Below, piece by piece: positions 46,581 through 60,197 of a DNA stretch of 64,000 bases. Origin of the DNA: Patiria pectinifera (taxonomy: Eukaryota > Echinodermata > Asteroidea > Valvatida > Asterinidae); the NCBI GenBank assembly GCA_029964075.1, contig CM057149.1:36662900-36726899 (forward strand), read 5' to 3'. Each line of letters opens with the position of its first letter. The stretch's first letter is position 1. The notes beneath the pieces are model-generated. The model made no database searches, had not been told where the DNA came from, and saw only the letters and a program-made list of their open reading frames with translations. The position numbers and the translations under genes are program-made.

Positions 46581-46597
46581 ACGTATACGTGTGAGTA

Positions 46598-49500
46598 GGC
46601 CCAACCAATTTATTTTTATTTGGCGGTAATCCTTCAAGCCAATCCATTCCTAAGTCAGTTTGGATTATCGGTCCGGCTATCTGAAATTTCACCTGATTAT
46701 CAACGGCAGATACTCAATTAAAGCAAATCAGCCACCCAGCTGTCTTGGTAATGAACACAGCACGCCATCCGGCCTGGCTATGAAATACTTGATTAATTAA
46801 TAATGCTGGTAGAGTAGCAGTATATGTTTCATTTGAAATCACATGTACTTATTGTACCGGTACATTCCGTACATGTACACAAAAAGAGCTGTTTAAATCC
46901 AGCAGTCCACTACTGAACCCATCCACATAGGGACGGAAATTGGACATGGCTGAAAAGTGGTAAAATTATTCAATCTTCAGAACTACCAGAACAAGCAATA
47001 CAACAACAAATGTAGAATCAGATTAAACGGGACAACAAGACCTTTTATTTGAGCGGTGCACCAGTGAAATAGAAAGAGGTTTAATGTTTTTTGGGGGTTT
47101 TTTTTGTAAAACAAAATGGGTTTGGGGCTAAAATTTTACATTTTAGGCAGTCATTTTGGAATCTTGTTTTATGCAAATTTGCAAGTGTTTAGGATGGGTT
47201 TCTGTTTTAAGGTAGCGAGAAAGGTTCATATTTTACAAAATAACACACAGAGCTTAGATTGTGATTAAGCATGTTTTTGATCACCTACATGAAGGTGAAG
47301 TTGATTTCAGAGACGTAATGTCCGTAACGTTTTAATGTAACATCCGCAAAAACAAAAACATGATGTATCCTTAACATCAAAGTACCTTTTTGCAAAATGT
47401 CATTGGTGTTTTATAGAGTAAAGCTATATCTACCGTGCAACATACTTATTTTCATTGAATTCTTACAAGAAATTCACAGACTTTTATCATTGCGCACTGA
47501 AAATCAAAAATCTGTCTTGAAGCATAACATCTGTATCAGTAATTTACACAGCTTATTTCATTCGTTAATTCAGCTAACACTACGTTAACAATGTCATATG
47601 TGGTACATTTAGGCCAAAACTACAATCGTGTCAAATATATATAAAATTTGCATTTACTGTAAGTCTTTTGTTTTGTTGACTTCAAATTAGTTTTTAGCTC
47701 AGAATGTAAGATCCGTTACTGCTCGTAGGCACTTTCTTGCAAACATTTAACACTTTGCAATGATCTACCAAGTGAAAAGGAATTGTGGTTTAGCTGTGCA
47801 GTCAACAATTTATGACAATAGCTGCAAACCCGACTGCAGATTTTGATAGATTCACAGTAGTTAGGGCTAGCAGTATACCACAACAATTATCTACTGTATC
47901 GCTCTACGCGTTACATTAATCTTTTATAACCCCCTGCCCAGCACTGGTATCGCACGCATTTATGATACAAATGACCTCCTAGGCTGCTGTTGATTCACAT
48001 AACGGTCGTCCTTAACAAATTGCAGACATTCTGGCAATGAATACTAAAAAGTGGATTCATGTAAAAATTGCCCAATTATTTATTTTTTTTTTCGCTTAGA
48101 AGCAAACCTCAAGGTGTTTCATCTCGGCTGACGGGTCGTGATGATGCATGGCACGCCGGCGCGGCGCGACGTGCACTTTTACAAGCAATGAAGCATTACG
48201 GAATCGCAGTGTATTATATCCCGACTGGAGCGGATTTGATAAGTGTGATGAATTTGACCTGATAGGTTGGGGGTTTGGCTGGAACAGTGGACAAATATGC
48301 ATGCCCAGGCAGTGTCTCCGGGTGATCATCTGGTAGCCTTAACATGTATCATTCGTAATCTGTGCAAAAAAACTGCAATCACTTTGCAGGCATGTAATTT
48401 CCGACGACAGACAGCGCTAACATTTATTGGGCAGAAGGTAGAACATAACGTGCACATTTGCTGTCCCTTTCATCCAAAATTTGCAGAGAACATTCCCAAA
48501 ACCTCAAAAAATTTTACAGGTGAGCGGTGATCCACTGGCACCTTCTGAAACCAAAAATATTCAAAGTGACAGTGGCTATACCGTAAATTTACTGAAGCTT
48601 CCAAAATGTTGTGTAGGTTTCGTTCGGCAGATTTTTTGTTGAAATATAAAACATGTAACAAATAAAAGGAATTACATGTACCATCTGGGTTTAAGGAATT
48701 TGATTTTGCAATGCTCAGTGGCACTGTATATTTACTCTTTAATATTAATGCAGGCGTTACCATTTTTTTAACGTGAATTAAAATTTAACTGTATCTGAAT
48801 TCAAGCTCAAATCTTGTGGCCAAATTATTTTAATCCCTGGATGACTACGTGTAGATGTATAATGAACCAGAGACAAAACCCAACAAGTCTGTAAACAAGT
48901 TGAGATAGCAAGGCCTTCATTTTAATTCTGCAACCGTCCAAAACAGGTTGAGCAGTCACACATGCCTGCACACCGTCGGCATAACATGAACATGTCCATG
49001 TGTGACACTGCCATAGATCCAACAGACGGGCAAATTAACAATTCCTTTGGCGGAATCTTATTAATTTTAAGAAAATGGATGCTTTAAATGGAATTTTTGA
49101 CAAATACACAAACTTGTTCAGCAGCCCCGTTTGGAAGAAACTGTCCGCCTTGATAGGCTGCAAAATCAAGTTAAAATGTCAGTGCGGTTGACGTCACAAA
49201 TATTAAATACGGATTGGTAATTAGAATGTATTAGAGCAGGTCTTCATTTATCTGAAAAACACATGTTCCTTCACTGCTAGCTACATGGAAATTACAAAAA
49301 AGGGAAAAAAGCCTTTTGGCAGAGATTCAATTTTTCAATTTACACAATTTGTTGTCTGACGTCTGAGGTGGCAAAAGTGCATTGTTCGATTCCTCTCAGA
49401 AAAAAAATCCTTCTTGTATAAAATTTAATTAAAATGTGATCAAATGTAAAAATTAAAAAATGCACGTACCCGGACATTTTCACACACAAAAAGTACATTC

Positions 49501-49918
49501 TCCTTGAAACAGTGCAGTTCGAGGTGTGTTTCTGCATGATGCTTCAGTCTCTTCAAAATTAAACGATGTCATAAACACTAAAGGTGAGTTTAAAAACGAA
49601 GGACATCTCTTCCTATTTTATAATGATGTCCACAAGAAATGCCAATGGTTTGATTGCAGTAATCAAGACACACATCAACATCACCCAGCGCACTCCTTCA
49701 TTTAATACTCATCAATGACGGACTGGCTGCGTACACTCCTTCCATGCATGAAATATTCAGTTTGCTTATGAGCATGACAACTATACCACATGGCATAGGA
49801 CAGCAGCAAAGACATCCCCAATTACAGCTATAGCCATTTGTTTTCTTTTTTTTCAAGGCATCAACCCAGCTTGGTCAGTATTTCAGCTGACCTGGATATG
49901 TACAAAATAAGGTTCACT
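46598..49918. other. Upstream intron or flank, nothing convincing
   Basis: No exon with paired splice sites was found. Confidence 0.35.
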
Positions 49919-50145
49919 ATGGGATCCATGCACTAGTACCACTTCAACGGCCAGAAAAGGAGAGTTGGGGGAGACCTAGACTGGTTCCCGGTCCATCCAC
50001 TGTGGATTTCGAATGATCCAAAGTTATTGGGGCGGGGATTAGTCTCGGAGACCATCGCATGTTAAATTTGAACGCATTCGCGCCGACGAAGCCTGACGCT
50101 CACACGAAGACGCTCTGGCTAATAGCTTTGGCACATTCAAGTAGT
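49919..50145 (+). mobile_element. Family A short element, copy 6, diverged
   Basis: It has ATGGGATCCATGCACTAGTA at the left and GGAGAGTTGGGGGAGACC and GAACGCATTCGCGCCGACG inside, as in other copies. The right end is decayed. Confidence 0.6.
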
Positions 50146-51098
50146 CGTGCCAAAAAACCTAGTATTTTGTATTTAAGGGACGAAAGAGGTACGCATATTT
50201 AATAAATCCTCAGTCTATACCGTGCCGCGAAATCTCATCTTTGAAAGAACTGATTCTAAAAGAAAGAAAAATTTAAAATTGAAAGGTCTGCTTCGCGCGT
50301 TAAACCCATCGACTGCAGTCCTAATATAAATTTCGCAAATAGTGGGATATTTAAATTACACAATTCCAGGGGTTAAGATCACCCAAGGCATGATGGGAAC
50401 CAACCCTCGTACCTATGGGAAACGAGGTCGGATTTCTCTAGTTGACTATTTGAACTTAAAACCAGAGCACTGGGACCAGTTCCATCGCTGGTTGCCAACA
50501 GCTAAAGGCATCTTCAAGCACAAGGAGCCACGTCTAAAGAGTTTCGTTGGACAAGAGACGTCCCCACGTTGCTCTCGGTATTAAGTTACGTCACGAATCA
50601 ACCACTAGTCGACTAATGGTCCTCGCCCCACCTTGCTCCATACTGAAAAACAGAACTGACAGCACATTTGCACGTGACAGTGTCTTATAAAATCATTATG
50701 AAACATTCAAGTTACATGTATGCCTAGTGAAGGGAGCCGGTAATTTATAAAAACCTCCAACCTTGTAGCCTGTGCTGAAAATCCCCATGGACGGCACGAG
50801 TGTCAAAAATTCATGAACATGTAATGTTGGCCGTAGTTCCCCATCTGTGGCCTCCAATGTCAAAACAAAAGAAATCCCAGTCAAACAAAGTGTTGTGCAT
50901 TGAATGACTATTAAACATTCATGAGTCAATCGAAACGTGTGCATATGTGCAGACATGTGACTCCCTAAGTGTTGAGTTCTGCGGTCTGTTTGTTTGCGTT
51001 TTCCCAGATGTAGAGCCTAAAATGCAAATGCTACAATAACAGTATTCTATTCATTTGTATCTAGCGCAAATTCTATCAAATTGCTTTACAAAGTATTT
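50146..51098. other. Non-coding, nothing convincing
   Basis: An 80-codon plus-strand frame at 50342-50584 was considered, but it has no splice or homology support. Confidence 0.35.
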
Positions 51099-51352
51099 GA
51101 TGCTATGACCCCGGTTCGAATCCTGCCTGGGCCAACATGTGGATTGGGTTTTCAGTCTCCCTACCTGATTTCGTGGGTTTCTCCAGAATATTCTTCTGGG
51201 CTTTTCCTCCCACCTCTCAAACTGTCATTTCTTCTCATTGTCTCCTCTCTACAGGTTTCTTCAGCCTTGCGAGCTACAGTGCCTAGGGCACTTGTGAAGA
51301 ATCCTTGGTTTCATTACCAGAAATGATTTATAAGAAATAATAATAATAATAA
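51099..51352 (+). mobile_element. tRNA-derived SINE, family 3, copy 2, 5'-truncated
   Basis: It begins within the tRNA-like part, keeps the B box GGTTCGAATCC, shares GGCCAACATGTGGATTGGGT with copy 1, and ends in an AAT-repeat tail (AATAATAATAATAATAA). Confidence 0.85.
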
Positions 51353-52376
51353 TAAAGATTTAAAGATACTCTAATAAAATATTAAGAAATAGAGATACAA
51401 AGATTTGCACACTTCTTCTGGAGGACTGAACGTATCCACGTGTACACATGTGATGACAAGAATTGTTCTGAATTAAACATTTGCAAGAATTAATACAGCC
51501 GCCGAGGACTTGTTCTAGCGTAGCAAGCAGCCTCCGAGTGCTGCTCCAATAATGCCAATTTACTGCCGTATCCCCAATATAGTGCCGTCCGCTAATATCG
51601 CCTTGTTGAAATGCAATTCGCAGATCATGCTCATTACAAACTCCCCAGTTTGCAAGGCTTGGCCGGGCCTGCGCGACTGTGGCTCAAAATACCCCACCAT
51701 AAGTGGGCAACGTCCCCATGACATTTCAACAGATCTCTCGATGCTCCTTCTCGCGGTTGGCAAATCCTAGCATTCTACAACCAAAAATAAAAAGGGAAAA
51801 GAGAAAAAATAGGGGGTGCAATCGCCTGTTGAGTGGAACTTGTGCAATCATCAGCCGTGGCCAGGACCGCGATGGACTAAGCGCTGTGCCTATTGATACG
51901 GCAGTTTACAGACAGTCATACGGGCTGTTTGTAGCTCTAGATTGGTGGGTTGAAGTAATCAACAGTCACGGAAGACGAGTTCCACTCCTCAGAAATTTAT
52001 GCTACGCTCAAAAACAAAGCCAAGTCTTGCAGAATAAAAAGGCAATCACCTGGGCACAGTGAAGTTGGTGCACTGACGTACATGTACACATGTATGTACT
52101 TGGCAAACTTTTTTCTTTGCAAATCACGGCATTACAATTACATCATGCCTTCACAAGCACCAAAACTATAAACAAGCTGGGTTTTTCTTTTGCTACTATG
52201 ATTGAACCGATAGTACAACACTAGTTCACAAATACATGTGCATCAACACAAAAATCAAATACAAAGTTGACAAACTGGACTTATTCCCTTGAAACACACT
52301 ATTTAGGGTTGGGAACTTAAAAGTAACATTTCAGCTAAACACATACAAAATGTACACGTTGTAAGAGATTTTTTTT

Positions 52377-52461
52377 ATTAATTTTGACAAAATGTATTGA
52401 TTTTGACAAAATTTATTAATTTGATAAAATATACTGATTTTGACAAAATTTAGTAATTTGA
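52377..52461. repeat. AT-rich tandem repeat, about five units of about 19 bp
   Basis: Variants of ATTGATTTTGACAAAATTT recur head to tail. Confidence 0.85.
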
Positions 52462-54117
52462 CTGATATTTCTTCCAAAAAAAAGCAAGTGACTGGTAAAA
52501 AACTGGAGTTTCTTCCTGGGATAATGCAACACCTTGCGAGGGCCTTTCAGTATGTTTTCTTTCTCGGTGGACAAGTTGAGATGACTGTAAACAAAGTGAG
52601 CTCAGTCCGCGTGAACCTGTACAGAATGTAGTCTTAGAGTCTGGGCTCATTCGCACTTGAATTATGCAACGGTAATCTGAAGCACGGTGTGCCACACATG
52701 AAGTGGCTGCTTAAGGATGCACGCTCATTAGCAGCTCGGGCTTCATTACTTTTACATGAGATGGACATGTATGTAAGTGTATTAAAACCACTACCGGGAT
52801 GTCGGAGGCCAGCATGACGCACAACCTTAGATAACACGGCCCATTTTTTTCACCTCATGACTTCTGACATTGACCAAACTTTGACGCAATGTTTGTATGT
52901 TTGCCAAGTTTTAACCGGTCAATGTTTCAAATCCGTGCGCTGTCCAAACCCTTCGGATGCAAACACACCAAAAGTAAATGAGTAAATGCCAGGTACAGTA
53001 TGCCGTCACTAATTGCTGTTGCTCCGACGGCCCCTGGTAAAATGACATGTGCGGACATGCACGCATTTATTAGAATCTAATTGATTCGGTCAACATTGGT
53101 GAGTGGGTGAGGTACTTGACGAAGCACGGGCATGTCCAAAACTCCCAAGAGCCATTCAGGTACTTAATGGTATGCAAGTGCCTTTCGAAAAGAAAAAAAA
53201 AAAAGAAAAAAAAAATTCTAATCGTTGTGTGTGTTGACACTCTATCCGGTTTCGAAATCTCGACGCTGCATAATGTTACTTTTTCCTGGCTCGGAGTCTT
53301 TGCGATTGGGGGATACTACAGGGAAGGTGCGTTGGTGGTTGTGGGGGGGGGGGTACTCAGGTGGATGTCTCACGTGTAACGGGCCTGCGTCGCACATGAC
53401 GGCTTGAAGGGAAAGCGTTTTTAGTGAGCAGCATCAACAGCGTCAAACACTACGTGCTAGTTCCACTTCACAAGTGTGGACCCGGTCTTGTGTGATCATT
53501 GGTATTCGACCGACTGATGAACGCTGTTTGTGATCTCTCTTCATTTTGCATAAAATTTCTCATCTTTATTTCATCGGAATGTCATTAGGTTTGGAAACTG
53601 CATATTTTGACTGGCATCATACACGATGCACACCATGATTAACACGCAATACCCCTCTTCTCAACAACAGTGTCTGCAGGAGTTTACATAATATTAAATG
53701 TCATCAAAAAGCTAACTTTAACTAGCTTGCACGTACCGTTTTTAGCAGCATATCTCTTACTGTTAGTGTTACGAACTGAATAATTGCCCTGCTTGTTTGC
53801 CTGGACCCAAAAAGCACATGCTACTTGGGGTTATCTTTAGATGTTTTTATCAAAAAGTTTGGATTCAGACATGTCAGAGAGAGAAATAAACAATGCAAAG
53901 TCAGAAAATGTCCCAAACGTGTCAAATATCTGATGTCCAATTTCCGAGAATGCAGGTTGCAATTAATCATCCGCCTGCCACCACTGCTACATCCAATTCT
54001 TTTTTAAAATTGGATTTGGAAGTAGAGATTGGACCACAGGGTCATCCCTGGACAATTTACAGTAATGGTTCGCCAAAAAAACCGGAGGCAACGAACGCGT
54101 ACACATCTTTCTGGGCA

Positions 54118-54142
54118 GCCGTACCGTACCGTACCGTACCGT
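54118..54142. repeat. GTACC pentanucleotide microsatellite
   Basis: GTACC is repeated about five times. Confidence 0.9.
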
Positions 54143-55676
54143 AGAGGTCAACTCGTGACAGCAACAACAAATACCATCTACTAATCAATGGCTAGGATAG
54201 AAAATTACATGTATGAATAAAAAAAAAAACCTTGAGGGTATAGGCAACGTAATTCTGATGTGTCGAGGGGGAGGAAAAGAATCCAGAAAGACAACAACAG
54301 CTCAGGATCTGGCAGGCGCCTGCATTTCATCCCTTCTCCTTGTTGACGATTTAATGAGGAAAGGTTAACCCTCATCTTCTTAAACGCAAAGACGTCATGG
54401 AGCCAGCATTAATAAGGATATTGGCAAGGAGGTACGCATACAAATACACGTACATGTATCTCTCACTAAATAATGATGACCTATATTTTTACACATTTTT
54501 TTTTTTTAAAGAATACTAAAATCCTGCAGTCCATCTCTCCATTTTGGTTTGGTAAAACAGTGATTCCAACATGAAAAACCAAGAATTTAACATGTGGGTT
54601 ATGATTAGGGGTGTAACGAAACCACTTTTTATAAACTGTGTGACAATGCTGGGTCATTATGATATGCATCACGCTACGTCATTTTTCTGATTTCTGTAAA
54701 TGTTGTGCACATAGGCCTAATGCATGCTTTGAAACTGTTACAACTGCATGCGTTGCAATCTTGCATTTTGGTAGGGCTAAAGTACATTTTTGTCCAAAAA
54801 TTGGAACTTATGATGCTTGAAATCAGCAATTATTTGCAGGTTTATAAGTTTATTTTTAGATACGTCCATACAGATTTTCGTGCCGTAATTTGCCATGTCA
54901 TGGCAATCTCATATCGCACTTATCATACAACAAGATACAAACAAGATTATTTTTGACCACATGTACAAGTACATGTACATCATCCACACAAATCAAGGCA
55001 GGGCTTCGACTCAGTTCAAGGTGGATGACAGTGAGGAAAGACACTGCACTATGCGAAAACTCCTGGGACATTTCAAGGCGCCAGTAGCTAAGGCACGGAA
55101 TTTCATTATTGATCAAAGGCAACAAGAGTTCCGTCAGCACACAGACTGAAATTGCGGGGAAATACCTTGATATATTACATCTTACATATTTCTTGCTTTG
55201 CAGATGGAAGAGCGAATGGCTGTCATGCATTTGTGTCACATGTTATTACCGTCAAGGTGCAAATTACGTTCTCCAAATATGAAGGCATTGCATTCAAAGA
55301 CTAAACTACATGTAATCAATGTGCAATGTTACACATATGATAAACATGCATTTGATGCAAACTTATCCATTGATATCGTTATATCGTGTGCTTGGATACT
55401 GTAATTTCATTGGTGTAGGACGGCCACGTGTCTGGACAAAAAAATGCATGTCACACACTGAGGGTGATATTGCACTGCGTGCGTTGCGCGCGCATGTGGA
55501 GCCTGCCGGCGCTAGCTTTGCGCAATGAGAACTGCAACGTCAAACGCTCAGTCTCATGTCCAGCAGGACATCAAAACCTTCAGTTATCAAAGGTTGCATC
55601 GCAGTGATTTAGTTTATTTTTCACACATTAAGTTACAACCATTTATCTTTTTGACTTATTGGCACGATATAACAAA

Positions 55677-55821
55677 ACAATTATTGACTGCTGTATTGTG
55701 GGATATGCCGTTTTTAACCCCCTCAGGGCACATAGCACCCTCGGCTTTGCCTGGGGAGCTATGCATGCAACTCTCAGGTGTTCAAAACGTCATATCCCAC
55801 ATCACAGCAGTCAACAATTGT
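55677..55821. mobile_element. 145-bp hairpin MITE
   Basis: Arms of about 45 bp (55677-55721 and 55777-55821) are inverted copies, including ATTGACTGCTGTATTGTGGG against CACATCACAGCAGTCAACAAT. The whole unit could fold into one long hairpin. No target duplication is certain. Confidence 0.8.
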
Positions 55822-57976
55822 TAAATATTGGAGGGTTTTTGGTCCTTCAATGATGTAATTTTTTTGTCAGTAAAATACAAAACGTAATATGCATTAACAT
55901 GAATCTATAAGCACAATTCAGGAAACGATACATGTACATGTACCTTGAGGCTATCTGTTAATGTCGAATGTTCAATTAAATGGATAAGTGATATCGCTCA
56001 TTATACAGATGACTCATAACGTCTCAACAGTCGCATTAGTCATAATTGCCTGTACACTCGATGGGCCCCATGCAGGAACAGTGGATAGAAAGCCACTAGT
56101 GATGTAACAGGGCGTGCGCGCACTTGTTCACGTGCGTATAGTGCAGTGTACGCACAACTTATTTTTATCAATATGTGCATAAACTCTATGCGTCTTCGCG
56201 TGGGTGCTGGATGCATTCAATCTAGAGTCTGTCCTAATTTTTCACTCTTTTTCACTGTCCCCATGTAAAGTAAAGCAACCTTAAGCTGACCTCATTTTGT
56301 CATATAGCAAACTTTTTATCCTTTCGAAAGCCATCGTGTTTTGCAGTCTACAAACAAATACAGTGGTTCCGCTGAAGTGGATACCGAATATAGACTTTGA
56401 CAAATTCGCTTCTAACTTGACTGTTGACTCAGGAAGACTTGCCTTTTTAGGACGTTTTAGGGTCAAAAATAGAAATCCAAACACACATGTGCAGTCCTGA
56501 AGTCCAAAACACCCTAAATCCGGCAGAAAAACATCAAGTCAGTTCCGCTGACTACAGCGAGAGAGCTAGACCGTACCGTCGTCTTATTTCGCAGAGAAGG
56601 AAAGAAAAACAGGAGACAAGCCGACCGGCATGCAGGTCACATTCGCAGGAGATTCTAAGCAAATGGGGCAATGGTTGTTGAACTCCAAACAGGGATGACT
56701 CAGGGTATGGCCACACGCACCATTACAGCATACACTCAGGCGTCAACTTGGCTTCCCAGCCCTCCCCTCATCAATTAAACCCGCGGTGGAAAGAATTATG
56801 GGGTTGCAGCGGGAATGCCTCCTGCGAGCTGGCAAAGTTACGATGTGTTTGCTGTTTTGAATGCAAACTGATTCCCGTTTTAATGGCTGTTTTCAATTGA
56901 GTCTGGGCAAGCACAAAGTGGCGTTTCACTGCACATTTGACTGTGTTATTTGTGACCTAGTAACGGGGCCGTCAGGTTGGGTCCGAAGCAAATTCTACGT
57001 GTACTGTTTGAAACATCTCGGCAGCTAACGGGATATCTGAGGTGCAGATTGACACAATGTAATTGTCTGGTCCCTCATGTAAGGGGCACCAAAGAGGTGT
57101 TCAATACATCGCAGCAATATTAAAAACAGTGAAACCCAAACAATTCCTAAACCTGGGAAGTAATAAGAATGAGAATTATGTCCCAATTTCAGGTATTATA
57201 GGGTCACATTTGTTCGGAGCTGTATTTTGCAAGCTGAAATGTCATGCAGTGCTGCATGTGACTGGTTTCCATTCTATTTCTTCTCAATTTTAAATTTGCT
57301 GAAGGCGCTATTTTCTGTTAAGCTGTTGAATAAAATTTGGCCCACGTCAGGGAAGGGGGGTATAGAGGAATGAGACGTGACATGCAAGTGTGCATACAAT
57401 TCACGTAGAAGGTGAATCTTGTCTGTTTAAAAACAAGAACTAGACAGACCAGAGATGTTTATTATACCTCTGTTCATCTCTCAGATCTTTGGGACTGAAT
57501 CTATTCTTAAAGATGACCAGTGAGATTGTAGAGTGGCATGCAGACATGCATGTGTGGACAATGAGGAACTGTTCATCTCTTTGGCAGGTACATTTTAAAG
57601 ATATCTTCCCCGTATTATTTTTGAGTTTCATCCGAAAAAACAGATTCCTTTCGAACTTGCTGTTTTTCTAGCAATACAAAAGTAATTCACTTTTGGATGA
57701 GACATTGACCGAAAAAAGTGGCTGTTTAGTTTTTGAATTGTTATATTACAATTTCAAATGATTGGCTGCTAGACAAACAATTCCCGATCTCGCTAAGTAG
57801 GCTAGTTCCCCGTCCCCATAATCAGTATTAATAATGTACGGGAGGCAGTCTGCTCGCTAAGCAGATCTGTTTGAGCCCAAAACAAAAAGCTTTTCTTTTT
57901 TTTCAGAGGTTTTCTAATGTCCCTGAAAAGGGGAAAGGGAGGTTTTGGGGTTGAATAAAACATACAAGGTGAACAT
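55822..57976. other. Non-coding, nothing recognised
   Basis: No repeat copy or supported exon was found. Confidence 0.4.
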
Positions 57977-58127
57977 TTAACCCTTCTGTTATTTAAGAGG
58001 TCAAAAATGGTCAAAATTTCCTTCCACTCCCCCGGCATACTGTTAACAAACCAAATGGGGGTCTCGACCAATATTGATCCAAATAATAACATGGCTCAGA
58101 ATGCATGTTTTCATAGGAGGGTTTTAA
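57977..58127. mobile_element. TTAA piggyBac-like MITE, family E, short copy 3
   Basis: It starts TTAACCCTTCTGTTATTTAA and ends GCATG..CATAGGAGGGTTTTAA, with TTAA at both edges. At 151 bp it keeps both ends of family E but lacks the middle seen in copies 1 and 2. Confidence 0.75.
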
Positions 58128-59527
58128 TCGGGGGAAAAAAACTCTCGAATTTGTTGAGCATGGGGAATGCAACTTTAATATGTGCACATAAATAATCGTA
58201 CAATTTCTACATTCGAGCACGATGCAAGCTAATGCATGTGACTGCTATATGCAAGCACACAGTCCGAGTGTTGACAAGGAAGCGAAGATGGGGGGGGGCT
58301 GTATTTCAGACAGGAGATTGGATTTTTGGTCAGGACGTCGATCACAAACATGAGTTACGGCACTGTGACCATGCAAGGGACCTCTTAAAGGTGATCCATT
58401 AAGCAGGCTTTAGGATCAGTTGATGGCCGGGCTAGCTGACTGGGATCTCGTAATACTCAAGAAAGTAGGTCGTTGAGGACTGTCAGTCATGTCCGCTTAT
58501 GCCCCCGGGATATGGCCGGGAATCCCTGCGGACTCTCCATGAGATGGAACTCATATTTTCCCTGTAACTGTCTTCTTTTCCTTGCATGTGCGAGCATGGA
58601 TCCATGAGCACTTTCAACACATGTTCAGAAGACCACGATCATCTATCATGATCAACATACCGAAATTGAAATGACTGTGCGTGGAATTTTGAAGGCTTTA
58701 AACTCAGAGGGAGTAATATGTCTGCTGGAAGGGCACTTGATAGCTAAGATGCAGGTGCACCCAACATTGTGTGTATACTTTTATTTTATCTTGTGTGTGT
58801 CCCCATAAAATTAACAAGTTGAAATGCAATGATGTACAAAAATATTTTGCAATAAAACTGAAGTGATTAAGTAGATGTACTTTTCAATTTCATAGCTTGC
58901 ATGCCAACATACTATTTGTGCATGTACCTCTCTTGTGATACATGTAAACGAAACACACAAAAAATAAAAAAAATAAAAATTACTGTTTCTTCCCACGCCC
59001 CCAAACTTAAACTTTCCATTTCTTGTAAGCGAAGATCCGCCCAAGCAAAACACAGTGTTGTTTCTGTCGGACCGGTTTGCGCAATATCAGGCATGGCGTG
59101 CCAAACGAAGTGGAAAATGTGTTCCCACCTTTAAAAAAAAAAGACCGCCCACTCGGTGCTCCGCTACGGTGTGCATCATCAGTGTTATCGAATATCACCA
59201 CATCCAATCAATACAACAAATGAGATGTCAAAACATTGTGCAGTCTTCCTGGACCCTAGCTGCCATGGCTCCATGCAACTCCAATCTAAGTTATGTTCCC
59301 TCAGGGTGTCATTCACTCAAGGAAAGAAAGTGCAACACATTCACTGGAAGGCCAGGTACCTCTATTCACTTCAAACACAAAGACACAAGGCGCATGAATG
59401 AATGAATGAATGAATGTTTTGCACGCAAAGCGGCAATTTCATCTTTGTATCTGTACATGTATGAACATAGTTATTTGATAATAAGAACATCTAATTAGGA
59501 TGCCCGTTGAGTTCCTGTGAAGTACTA
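58128..59527. other. Non-coding, short GAAT microsatellite
   Basis: A GAAT microsatellite of about five units lies at 59397-59416. No supported gene was found. Confidence 0.4.
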
Positions 59528-60197
59528 CAGGGTGAGTCCAAATAAAGCGGAACCTAAACCCAACATATATTTCATATTTAAAAAAACTATGTAGCACCAA
59601 GCATAATAGTGACTGGAAAGCCAATTTCATAAGCTACTTTTAGATGAAAAAAATACTGAAATTGCTCAATCCGTTCAAAGAATAATCCGTTTAAACACAA
59701 TGACCCTAAAACCTCTTTCATCCAAAAATGCAATTTCAAGAATCGTCATCAAAGTTGTCTTCAAACATCACTAGCGATAAATTAAACCTCAGCTTAAAAG
59801 TGAAAAATATTCAACAAAGTCCTTTTGAAGGCCCGTCTTTTTAAAAAAGTGGATTTTATAAATCACATTGTTTGCCTAATCAGGGTTGCTAATAAAAATA
59901 TTGTGTACTACAATTGTTGACAGTTGGTGAAACAAGTATTCTGTGTCACTTTCTTTGTTGTTCCAAACAGTCAGAGTACACTGAACTGTTTGGGTTTTTT
60001 GGACGAAACAGGTTTTAGGGTCATTGCGTCTAAAATGGTGATATTCTTTGAACGGATTGAACAATTTCAGTAATTTTTTCATCTAAAAGTAGCTTATGAA
60101 ATTGGCTTTCCAGTCATTATTATGTTTGGTGCTACATATTTTTTAATATGAAATACATTTCCTTGGGTTTGGGTTCAGCTTGTTTTGACTCGCCCTG
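59528..60197. mobile_element. TA-flanked foldback MITE, family C, copy 2
   Basis: It starts CAGGGTGAGTC after TA (59526-59527) and ends GACTCGCCCTG; the right TA has become CA. Arms are about 59528-59715 and 60008-60197. It aligns with copy 1 throughout. Confidence 0.85.

Larger units (their letters stand above)
51353..55676. other. Non-coding, with one GC-richer unique block
   Basis: 51480-51780 is GC-richer and repeat-free, adjacent to a long pyrimidine tract on the minus strand; it may be an exon or conserved non-coding DNA. Simple repeats lie at 52377 and 54118. Confidence 0.35.

Noticed and set aside
50220..50270. Strong pyrimidine tract and AG on the minus strand near 50258
   Set aside because: All frames stop quickly or reach only a poor GTATAG donor.
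50342..50584. 80-codon plus-strand frame with polar composition
   Set aside because: No splice sites, start context or recognised family; length is within chance for this window.
54895..55149. 84-codon plus-strand frame ending with a charged segment
   Set aside because: Two overlapping frames are open in the same place, and no acceptor with a pyrimidine tract precedes it.
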